A DNA stretch of 64,000 nt from Desulfobulbaceae bacterium (GTDB taxonomy: Bacteria > Desulfobacterota > Desulfobulbia > Desulfobulbales > Desulfobulbaceae): positions 49,332 to 113,331 of the forward strand of contig JAMJFO010000004.1 of NCBI GenBank assembly GCA_023544645.1, in the 5' to 3' direction. Below the pieces are notes generated by a model. That model did not search any database. It was not told the origin of the DNA and saw nothing but the letters and a program-made list of their open reading frames with translations. The position numbers and the translations under genes are program-made. This document shows positions 16,727-24,340 of the stretch, one piece after another (position 1 is the first letter of the stretch; each line of letters begins with the position of its first letter).

Positions 16727-17405
16727 GTCCATGCTCCACCAGAGAGGCAACGATTGCCGCCGCGGCTTCACCGGCGCGGCGGCATGCCTGCTTCAGCTTC
16801 CAGCGGCTCGTATCCCGGTCTTCCACGAGGTTGCTGATGCACCGCACCTCAAGACAGGGGAGGTTGAACTCCCGGCACACCCGGGCCACGGCCGCCCCCT
16901 CCATGTTCTCGCAAATTGCTGAATGCCGTCTTGCCAGGAACGACCCGCGCACAGCTGTTCCGCTGGCACAACTGACCGTGACAAAATTTCCCCGGACCCA
17001 GGAGATCCGCCGTGCCCGCAGCCCCCGGGCTGCCATCTGGAGCAGGCCCGCATCCATGACAAAGCTGTCCGCCACCTCCAGTTCCTTGCCGCTGATCCGT
17101 TCTATCCCCTCATCCAGACACACGCCAAGATCGCCAAACACCTCATTTTCAGCCAGACAGATATCCAGAAGGCCGGCTGCGGCCCTCCCGGCGGGATCAA
17201 GATAGGCGCCGCCAACCCCGAAATTGAGCACACCCCTGCATTGCCCGGAAAATTCCTGCAGCCGCGCCATGAGCCGGACCGCCGCCTCAACGGGGCCGAC
17301 ACCCGTTACCAGTCGGTAAATCCCGTCCTGCGGACATTGGTCCAGGAAGGGTTCCATTTCAAACCGTGTTGCCGCTGTGACCAGATACATACGATCTCTT
17401 GCCAA
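16719..17405 (-). CDS. mqnB: Futalosine hydrolase
   Basis: MqnB removes hypoxanthine from futalosine and belongs to the nucleoside phosphorylase/MTA nucleosidase fold. The 228-residue protein shows the glycine-rich VTGVGPVEAAVRL segment, LNFGVGGAYLD, and the purine-site stretch ICENMEGAAVARVCREF followed by EVRCISNLVEDRD. The likely start is TTG at 17405, since GGAGAG lies about 5 nt upstream; an ATG five codons in (17390) is the alternative. The gene overlaps mqnD by 8 nt and leads the operon mqnB-mqnD-mobA. MqnA, MqnC and MqnE are not in the window. Confidence 0.92.
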   Translation of the reverse strand: MARDRMYLVTAATRFEMEPFLDQCPQDGIYRLVTGVGPVEAAVRLMARLQEFSGQCRGVLNFGVGGAYLDPAGRAAAGLLDICLAENEVFGDLGVCLDEGIERISGKELEVADSFVMDAGLLQMAARGLRARRISWVRGNFVTVSCASGTAVRGSFLARRHSAICENMEGAAVARVCREFNLPCLEVRCISNLVEDRDTSRWKLKQACRRAGEAAAAIVASLVEHGHD

Positions 17406-17564
17406 TAGCTCTCCGAGTGTTTATATCACCGAAGCCGACAACTTGAAAAGGGCAACGGTCCGCTCTTTTCCGGCAATGTAAATTAGGTTACAGTTGAATG
17501 CAAGAAATCACTCAACCCAACGGATACGGAATCACATAAAAAGCCATGCCCGCAAGAACGCACA

Positions 17565-18692
17565 ATGGATGACCACTTTTCTCTTTCGGCCTATGATTAT
17601 TATCTGCCGGAAAAAAACATAGCCCAGACCCCCTCGGACAAGCGCGACCAATCAAGACTTCTTGTTCTGGACTGTGAGCATAACAGGGCGGAACACAAAA
17701 AATTCACCGATATCCTGGAGTATTTTCTGCCGGGCGACATCCTGGTGGTGAACGACACCAGGGTATTTCCGGCCCGTCTTTTCGGACACAAGGAAACCGG
17801 GGGCAAGGTGGAGACACTGTTCCTCGCTTTCCCGGAAACCATCCTCGCTCAAAACCTGGAAAACGGCTGGTGGAGCGTTGAAGCGGCGGCGCTCCTGAAA
17901 AGTTCCAAACGGCCGCGTCCGGGCAGCCGCATTCTCTTTGGCAAAGACCTGAAAGCGAACGTCCTGGCGCTGCTTGATAACGGCCAGGTGCGCCTGGAAT
18001 TAATATACAGGCTGGCGGACGGCCAGACCCTCGAAGACCTTTTCCACCAGCACGGGCAGATCCCGCTGCCCCCGTATATCAAGCGTCCCGACGGTTCAAC
18101 CGAGGACGACAGAAGAAGATACCAGACCAAATACGCAGAACACACGGGATCGGTTGCGGCGCCCACCGCCGGCCTCCATTTTTCCGAGGAACTGCTTGCA
18201 AAGATACGGCATAGGGGCGTGGTCGTGGTCACTGTTACCCTGCATGTCGGATACGGCACCTTTTCCCCGGTGCGCACAGAAGACATCCGTGACCATCGCA
18301 TCCATGCTGAATATATTCAAATTCCGCCTGAAACCGCCGAGACTATCAATGATTACCGGAAATACGGCAGCAGGATCTGGGCGGTAGGAACGACCACCGC
18401 CAGAACCCTCGAGTTCACCGCTCATCCCGACGGGACCATAAGTCCATTCTACGGCCTGTGCGATCTTTACATCTATCCCGGCTACAGGTTCCGGGTGGTC
18501 GACAACCTGATCACCAACTTCCACCTGCCCCAGTCATCCCTGCTTTTCCTTGTTTCAGCCATGGCCGGCCGCAAACGCATCCTCGACTGTTATGCCCGGG
18601 CCGTGGAGAGGAATTACCGATTCTTCAGCTACGGCGATGCCATGGCCATCATCACCAGACCGAAGCCTGAACGTGAAGAAGAACAACTGTAA
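17565..18692 (+). CDS. queA: S-adenosylmethionine:tRNA ribosyltransferase-isomerase
   Basis: QueA transfers and rearranges the ribosyl part of SAM onto 7-aminomethyl-7-deazaguanine in tRNA, giving epoxyqueuosine. The 375-residue protein has full family length, with the N-terminal SAYDYYLPEKNIAQTP segment, VVNDTRVFPARLFG, the SVAAPTAGLHFSEELL stretch and VDNLITNFHLPQSSLLFL near the C-terminus. The start ATG at 17565 has no strong Shine-Dalgarno. The gene is isolated, in the opposite direction to mqnB, and is followed by about 240 nt of AT-rich non-coding DNA. Confidence 0.96.
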   Translation: MDDHFSLSAYDYYLPEKNIAQTPSDKRDQSRLLVLDCEHNRAEHKKFTDILEYFLPGDILVVNDTRVFPARLFGHKETGGKVETLFLAFPETILAQNLENGWWSVEAAALLKSSKRPRPGSRILFGKDLKANVLALLDNGQVRLELIYRLADGQTLEDLFHQHGQIPLPPYIKRPDGSTEDDRRRYQTKYAEHTGSVAAPTAGLHFSEELLAKIRHRGVVVVTVTLHVGYGTFSPVRTEDIRDHRIHAEYIQIPPETAETINDYRKYGSRIWAVGTTTARTLEFTAHPDGTISPFYGLCDLYIYPGYRFRVVDNLITNFHLPQSSLLFLVSAMAGRKRILDCYARAVERNYRFFSYGDAMAIITRPKPEREEEQL

Positions 18693-18929
18693 GCGGGCAC
18701 AGGCAATGCCCTGCCTCTCCCTTTCTTGAACTGAGACCAGACCACCCATCCAGCCTTACGATTCCTTTTGATCGAAAAAATTTTCCGATCCTTTCTCCAT
18801 CTCCTTTGCGACAATTTACCGCATTACCGCATCCTCCCCCTTATGGTATAAAAAAAATATATCCATGTAAAAAAGTTTCATAAAATCAGAATATTACCAA
18901 TACGGTTGTTCGATAAAAGGAGCATTGCA

Positions 18930-19238
18930 TTGTCAACAAAACAAAACTGCTGGGAATACGAAAAATGCGGCAGGGAGCCCTCTGGCAAAAATGTCGATGA
19001 ATTTGGCGTATGCCCCGCCGCCATCGAAGAAAAACTCGACGGTGTCCATAACGGCACCAATGCCGGCCGGGCATGCTGGGTGGTTGCCGGAACCCTTTGC
19101 CAGGGCGAACCCCAGGGCGTGTTCGCCCAAAAATATTCAACTTGCCAGGACTGCGACTTTTACAAAAAAGTACAAACCGAAAATTTTGACAATTTTCAGG
19201 TTTCCGTCTCCCTGTTGAACAGGTTGCGGAATATGTAA
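18930..19238 (+). CDS. Two-CW domain protein, 102 aa
   Basis: A small cysteine-rich cytoplasmic protein. It holds two CW modules (CWEYEKCGRE near residue 8 and ACWVVAGTLC near residue 47) and a final CQDCDFYKKV pair, a pattern found in the two-CW family of Desulfobacterota and related anaerobes, often next to or within signalling proteins. The cysteines may bind a metal or a redox centre, but the function is not known. The start is probably TTG at 18930: AAAGGAG ends 6 nt before it, while the in-frame TTG at 18906 has no ribosome site. Confidence 0.82.
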   Translation: MSTKQNCWEYEKCGREPSGKNVDEFGVCPAAIEEKLDGVHNGTNAGRACWVVAGTLCQGEPQGVFAQKYSTCQDCDFYKKVQTENFDNFQVSVSLLNRLRNM

Positions 19239-19308
19239 CAGAGGATTTCAGAAATTATCCGGCACAAAACAACTGCCGGGACCATTCAACCCGGCCGGCC
19301 GCAACAGC

Positions 19309-20685
19309 TTATTTCCTCACGTTTCCGCGGCAAAAGGAAAAACCGATGCCAACAAGACATAAAAGTACAAACAGGGCAAAGCAGTAGCGCAGGCTGGACA
19401 GAAACAGGTGATAATTATCCGCCCTGATCACCTCCCTGCCGACAAATAAGGCCAGGAAAATCGTGGCAATGGTCATGCTGGACATCTGTCCGAGAAGACG
19501 CATGGTGGCGACTGTACCGGAAGCCAGACCGTAGTGTCGGCGTTCAACCGATCCCATGATCGCGCTCATGTTGGGAGAGGAGAACAGGGCAAAACCGAAA
19601 CCGAGCAGAGCCAGGTTGCCGGCAACAAGCCACAGCGTTGTGGCCGGCGACAAAAAAACAAAATATGCCAGCCCCAGTGCAGTCAGCCCCATGCCGGCAG
19701 ACGCTATCACCCGCGGCTCCACACGATCGGAAAGCTTACCGGCCTGCGCGGAGAAAAGAGCCATCATGACCGGCTGGATCATCAATACCGTTCCAGCGGC
19801 CTGCGGACTCATCTCTTTGATGTACTGCAAAAAAAGACTGATCTGAAACGTGACCGCAAAGGTCGCGGCATAATGGATCAGCGCTGCCAGGCTGGAAAAC
19901 AGGAAAGTTCGGTTGTTCTGAAACAATCCCACCTCGAATACCGGATACCTGGTGTTTTTCTGCAGCTGAAAAAAAAGCGCCAGCCCGATGCATCCGGCCA
20001 GAACCAGTATTCCGCCAATTACCTCCGGCATCCGCGTCCCCCCGTAAACCAGACAGAAGATGGACAGGGCATAGATGACGCTGCCGGCAATATCAAAGGT
20101 CTCCCCTTCCGCTTCCGCCCACTCACCTTTCAGGTAGCGGAGGGTGACATACATGGAGCCGGCGCCTTGAAGAAAAATGACAACAAATATGGAACGCCAT
20201 CCGAGATATTGGGTCAGAAAACCGCCGACAAACGGCCCTGTTGCCAGACCTGCATATACGGCCGTTACCAGTATGCCAATTGCCCGGCCCCGTTTTTGCG
20301 GCGGAAAAACCGAAGTAAGGATCGCCATGCCGGTGGTCAGGAACATGGCGGCGCCCAATCCCTGCAACACCCGCATTCCGAGAAGCCATTGAATATCCGG
20401 CACAAAAATGGACAAAAAAGAGCCCAGGGTGAAAACGATGATTCCGGTCACAAATACCTTTCGGCGGCCATACATATCCGCGAATTTGCCGATGGGCACC
20501 AGCAGGATGGCGGTGGCCAGCAGATAGGACGTGGCGATCCAGCCGAGAAGAACGGCATTTGCCTCGAAATCATGCTGGATCGCCGGCAGTGCGACATTGA
20601 CCGAGGAAAGCATGAACGGCGCCATGAAAGCGGTGGCCGTGGCGACAAAAAGCGTCGATTTCTGCAGGGTCTTTTCCTGGTTCAT
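19309..20685 (-). CDS. MFS drug/proton antiporter, DHA2 (EmrB/QacA) type
   Basis: A polytopic membrane protein of about 458 residues with some 13-14 predicted helices. The motif A-like loop GKFADMYGRRKVFVTGIIVF follows helix 2, and GMRVLQGLGAAMFLTTGMAI and AVYAGLATGPFVGGFLTQYLG correspond to family motifs B and C of drug:H+ antiporters. It probably exports a toxic or lipophilic compound. The ATG at 20685 gives a normal N-terminus; an in-frame extension of 36 residues upstream looks like non-coding translation. No regulator of the TetR or MarR type is adjacent, and the substrate cannot be deduced. Confidence 0.9.
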   Translation of the reverse strand: MNQEKTLQKSTLFVATATAFMAPFMLSSVNVALPAIQHDFEANAVLLGWIATSYLLATAILLVPIGKFADMYGRRKVFVTGIIVFTLGSFLSIFVPDIQWLLGMRVLQGLGAAMFLTTGMAILTSVFPPQKRGRAIGILVTAVYAGLATGPFVGGFLTQYLGWRSIFVVIFLQGAGSMYVTLRYLKGEWAEAEGETFDIAGSVIYALSIFCLVYGGTRMPEVIGGILVLAGCIGLALFFQLQKNTRYPVFEVGLFQNNRTFLFSSLAALIHYAATFAVTFQISLFLQYIKEMSPQAAGTVLMIQPVMMALFSAQAGKLSDRVEPRVIASAGMGLTALGLAYFVFLSPATTLWLVAGNLALLGFGFALFSSPNMSAIMGSVERRHYGLASGTVATMRLLGQMSSMTIATIFLALFVGREVIRADNYHLFLSSLRYCFALFVLLCLVGIGFSFCRGNVRK

Positions 20686-20851
20686 AAACAATCTGCGTTC
20701 CGTGAAAGGAGATGATTTGCCGGTTAGCGATACAGGAAATCCTGCGGTGGTGCTGCCGGTGAATATAGATGAATATTTCCGTTTATATCCCAAAAAATAC
20801 TATTATTCCACCCCGCCCCCGTGATAAAATAAATAAACAAGGGGGTGAATT

Positions 20852-21850
20852 GTGCAGGATACAACCACCATCGCCACGGAAGCGGTACGCGAGGCCATCG
20901 CTGAGCTGGCGGGCGCGGACCGGGTGCCGGAAAAATTCAATGTGGTCACCGATACCAGCGATTTTTTCCGCCTTGAATATAACGATGTCCTGGCGATTGC
21001 CGGCAGCCTGTACTGGATCAAACGGTATGAGAAAGAAGGCCGCTTCGGCCTTGATGACGAGCCCAAGTACTGGGTAAGACGAGCCATCGACCTGGCCGAT
21101 GGCTCCACCAAAATACTCAAGCTGGTCTTCCATGAACAATATCAAACCAAGGTTGGTGGCGTAACCATCACGCGCTTTCGCAGCCCGAAGAAGGAAGCCC
21201 GCATTCTCGACCTGGTGAACAGTCGTCGAAATTTCATGCACGGCCGCTGGGCAATCGACAGCGCCGGCAACAATATCCGCATCCTCGACTTCATCGCCGG
21301 CCCCCGTTATGACGATGTCATTGTCAAATATGGCCGCGACCACGAGGATTATTTCCATAATTATTTTCCCAGGGTCCTGGACGAATGCATTGAAATGGTT
21401 GAGGCCATCAAATTCCTGCACGATCACGGCGAAAAACATGGAGATATCCGCAGGGACTATATCCTGTACGACCGGGAACGGAATGTCAACCGCTGGATAG
21501 ATTTCGACTACAATTACCAGCACCGGGAATCGATGTGGGGAATCGATCTGCAGGGGCTGGGCAATATAATCATCTTCCTGACAGGCCGCGGAGATGTGCT
21601 GGTGCCGGATTTATACCATAACCAGCGGGAGCTCTTTGACTCCCTCTGGGGAGAGGACCTCAACATCTCATACAAAAACAGGGCGGCCAACCTGCAGAAA
21701 ATCTACCCCTACATCCCGGATTCACTGAACCGGGTGCTCCTGCATTTTTCCCGCGGGGCAAAAATATTTTACGAGAACGTGGACCAGCTGCTCGGTGAAC
21801 TGGCCGAGGCCAAAACAGATGTTTTAGCGATAACTGGGAGGAGATCATGA
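20852..21850 (+). CDS. Protein-kinase-fold protein of unknown target
   Basis: A 332-residue soluble protein starting at GTG with a good Shine-Dalgarno (AGGGGG). The C-terminal half has a catalytic loop HGEKHGDIRRDYILYDRE (near residue 190) followed by WIDFDYN, which match the HxD loop and the DFG-type metal site of the eukaryotic-like kinase superfamily. The N-lobe (KYWVRRAIDLADGSTKILKL) is divergent. It may phosphorylate a protein or small molecule, but activity is unproven. Its TGA overlaps the ATG of a universal stress gene (ATGA), so the two are an operon and may act together. I know no named family for it. Confidence 0.75.
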   Translation: MQDTTTIATEAVREAIAELAGADRVPEKFNVVTDTSDFFRLEYNDVLAIAGSLYWIKRYEKEGRFGLDDEPKYWVRRAIDLADGSTKILKLVFHEQYQTKVGGVTITRFRSPKKEARILDLVNSRRNFMHGRWAIDSAGNNIRILDFIAGPRYDDVIVKYGRDHEDYFHNYFPRVLDECIEMVEAIKFLHDHGEKHGDIRRDYILYDRERNVNRWIDFDYNYQHRESMWGIDLQGLGNIIIFLTGRGDVLVPDLYHNQRELFDSLWGEDLNISYKNRAANLQKIYPYIPDSLNRVLLHFSRGAKIFYENVDQLLGELAEAKTDVLAITGRRS

Positions 21851-22335
21851 ATGAACAGACCTTTACCGATCTTGCTCGCCGAGATGCCGAACGGCACCTT
21901 CTCGCGGCGGTCGACGCACCCGAGAACTCCAAAAGGGCCGTCATGTACCTGGCGGATTTTTTCGGCAGCGAAAAAAATGTGTTCATCGCTCTGCTTTCCA
22001 TCATCCCTGAGCCCTCGTAAGATTATTTTGCCACCGAGGAAGAACGCCAAAAGTGGATAGCCGAGCAAAAAGCCACGATGAACGCAGTGCTTGACGGTTA
22101 CCGGGAAATCCTTCTTGGCGCGGGATTCAAACCGAATCAGATAGACGTCCGTCTGGTCATCCGTCAATGCGCTTCCATTGGTGACGCCATCATCGAGGAG
22201 CAGGAAAAACTGCGCTGCTGTATTGTCGTGGTCGGCCGGCGGGGAATTTCCCACAATGAGGAGTTTATTTTCGGCTCCACCTCCAGCAAGATCTTCCACC
22301 ATGCCACCAACTGCGCGGTGATGGTTGTGGAATAG
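21847..22335 (+). pseudogene. Universal stress protein (UspA family) interrupted by an in-frame TAA
   Basis: The frame from ATG at 21847 encodes a UspA-like protein: VDAPENSKRAVMYLADFF, a FIALLSIIPEPS strand, then after a TAA at 22018-22020 the same frame continues as DYFATEEERQKWI and ends with CCIVVVGRRGISHNEEFIFG plus GSTSSKIFHHATNCAVMVVE, the family's ATP-binding C-terminus. Without the stop the protein would be 162 residues, the usual length. TAA cannot be selenocysteine or pyrrolysine. A single G-to-T change from GAA would explain it, as would a sequencing error. A fragment could restart at ATG 22078. The gene is coupled to the kinase-like gene by an ATGA overlap. Confidence 0.82.
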
Positions 22336-22404
22336 GAAGGGCCGGAACCACGTTCTTCACACCTCCACAGTTACTGGAAATAATTTTTTGCAATTTACCT
22401 CTCT

Positions 22405-22432
22405 TTAACATCTCCACTAGTAATGATATAGT
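22405..22432 (+). promoter_or_regulatory. Candidate sigma-70 promoter for the histidine kinase gene
   Basis: TTAACA (22405-22410) is followed by 16 nt and TATAGT (22427-22432). Transcription would begin near 22439, about 45 nt before the ATG at 22484. Confidence 0.5.
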
Positions 22433-22483
22433 AACTTTGTATTGATTATTTCCCGAGCCCCTTTATCCTCTGCAAGCGGTGCA

Positions 22484-24133
22484 ATGAAACAAAGCGGAGC
22501 TTCAGCTGAAATATTTTCTATCCTGAACGGTATATCTCCCGATCCCGCAGGCAATACATCCTCTATCAGCGCCGATCATTATTTTGATATTCTGCACAGC
22601 CTGGATGCGATCATCTTTGTCGCGGACATCCGGACACATGAAATTTTTTATGCCAACAATTACGCTCAAAGCCTTCTGGGCAATATCCTCGGCAAAACCT
22701 GCCGCCAGGCCCTGCGGGGCGATTCATCCGAACCATGTTCCTTCTGCTCCACCAGGTACCTGCCCGACAATAACCCGGCGTTCCCGGTAAGCCTGAACCA
22801 CGAGACCTGGAACAGTATTACCCGGGGTTGGTATGATGTGTATGAACGGCCGGTCACACTGCCCGACGGACGAAATGTCCGTATCCACCTGGCCATGGAT
22901 ATCACCGACAAAAAGACGGAAGAAAAGACGAAACTGAACGAACTGCGACTTTCAACGCTGGTCAGTCTTTACGAAAAAAAAGAACTGGATCCCGCAAGCA
23001 TCTGTGAATTTGTTCTTGAATCAAGCATACCCATCACCTCGAGCTCCATAGGCTTCATGGGATTTCTGACTGAAGATGAATCCCAGATGACCATCCATTC
23101 GTGGTCGAAAAATGTCATGCAGGAATGCGCAATGCACCAGAAGTCCCCGGAGTTCAACATGCGCGAAGGCGGCATCTGGGACCAGGCCATACGCGAAAAG
23201 CGTCCTTTCATGCTCAATGATTTCACCCTTGATTCGCCCGGCAGAAAAGAGCCGCCCAAAGGCCATGTCGCCATCCGGCGGTTTCTGGCAGTTCCCCACC
23301 TGTTCAACGGCAAGATTGTTGCGGTAATTGCCGTGGGCAACAAAGAAGAACCATACGGAGATGATGATGTTATCCAACTCCAGCTGCTCCTGGAGGGAAT
23401 GTGGCAGATCCTGCGCCGGAAAAAAGCAGAAGAAGAAGCCATCAGACATTCGGAACAGGTCAGGCATTTTGCCAACGCAGTGGCCCATGACCTGAAGAGC
23501 CCGGCAATTTCGGTGTACGGGTTTGCCAAGATGCTGAAAGAAAAATACGCGGATGCACTGGATAACCGGGCATTGCGATATTGCGAGCAGATCATGAAAA
23601 ATTCGGAGCAGATCTCCTCGCTGGCCGGGGACATCAACCTTTATATTTCCACCCGGGACACACCATGCACTTTTGAATCATTGGAGCTGCAGGAAATATG
23701 GTATGCCATCAGACAGGAGTTCATTCCGCAGCTCCGGGACAAAAATATCAACTGGTTTGAGCAGGAAATTGAATCCGTCCGGATCATGGGCAACAGGACC
23801 GGGCTGTTGCGAATCTTCCGCAACCTGATCGACAACGCTCTCAAATATGGGGGTGACAGCATGTCGACAATTTCCATGGGATACGAAATGTCGGGAACCC
23901 ACCACATCCTGCTGGTCGAAAATAACGGCGAAGGAATTCTCCAGGAAGACGAAAAGGTCATTTTCCAGGAATTCATCCGCAACAGCAAAGGAACCAAGGC
24001 ATTCGGCACCGGTATGGGCCTGGCCATCGTCAGAGAGGTTGCCGCAAAACATAACGGTCAATCCTGGCTGATGACAAGCCCGCAGGGCAATCCTGTTTTT
24101 TGCGTGTCAATTGCCCGCGATCTTCATGTATAA
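22484..24133 (+). CDS. PAS-GAF sensor histidine kinase
   Basis: A cytoplasmic signalling kinase of about 549 residues without membrane segments. A PAS domain comes first (HSLDAIIFVADIRTHEIFYA) and contains four cysteines, including CSFC, which may sense redox state or hold a cofactor. A GAF domain lies in the middle (GIWDQAIREKRPFMLNDF). The HisKA box AVAHDLKSPAISVYGFAKML carries the phosphorylated histidine, and the ATPase domain has NLIDNALKYGG and GTGMGLAIVREV. No response regulator is adjacent, so it is an orphan kinase. The start is uncertain: ATG at 22484 or TTG at 22442, which lies almost at the predicted transcript start. Confidence 0.9.
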   Translation: MKQSGASAEIFSILNGISPDPAGNTSSISADHYFDILHSLDAIIFVADIRTHEIFYANNYAQSLLGNILGKTCRQALRGDSSEPCSFCSTRYLPDNNPAFPVSLNHETWNSITRGWYDVYERPVTLPDGRNVRIHLAMDITDKKTEEKTKLNELRLSTLVSLYEKKELDPASICEFVLESSIPITSSSIGFMGFLTEDESQMTIHSWSKNVMQECAMHQKSPEFNMREGGIWDQAIREKRPFMLNDFTLDSPGRKEPPKGHVAIRRFLAVPHLFNGKIVAVIAVGNKEEPYGDDDVIQLQLLLEGMWQILRRKKAEEEAIRHSEQVRHFANAVAHDLKSPAISVYGFAKMLKEKYADALDNRALRYCEQIMKNSEQISSLAGDINLYISTRDTPCTFESLELQEIWYAIRQEFIPQLRDKNINWFEQEIESVRIMGNRTGLLRIFRNLIDNALKYGGDSMSTISMGYEMSGTHHILLVENNGEGILQEDEKVIFQEFIRNSKGTKAFGTGMGLAIVREVAAKHNGQSWLMTSPQGNPVFCVSIARDLHV

Positions 24134-24340
24134 AGACTTCCCGGGGAAGGGAAAAACCGGAAGCTCAGCAAACCCGGCCGTCATTTCCTGACCAGCCCAT
24201 CAAAAAAAGCATGCCTACCGCGGATATATTTAATCAGCGCGGTTTTCTATGGTACAATATAAAAAAGGCAGCCGGCAAGGACCATTATTTCTCCCTGGTT
24301 CGGTGCAGCAACACGTGCAATTCAACCGAAAGGCACTGTT

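Noticed and set aside
19534..20715. 393-codon ORF on the plus strand
   Set aside because: It is antisense to the MFS transporter gene, with a hydrophilic, low-complexity translation and no recognisable motif.
22018..22020. Recoding of the Usp stop as Sec or Pyl
   Set aside because: The codon is TAA; selenocysteine uses TGA and pyrrolysine TAG.
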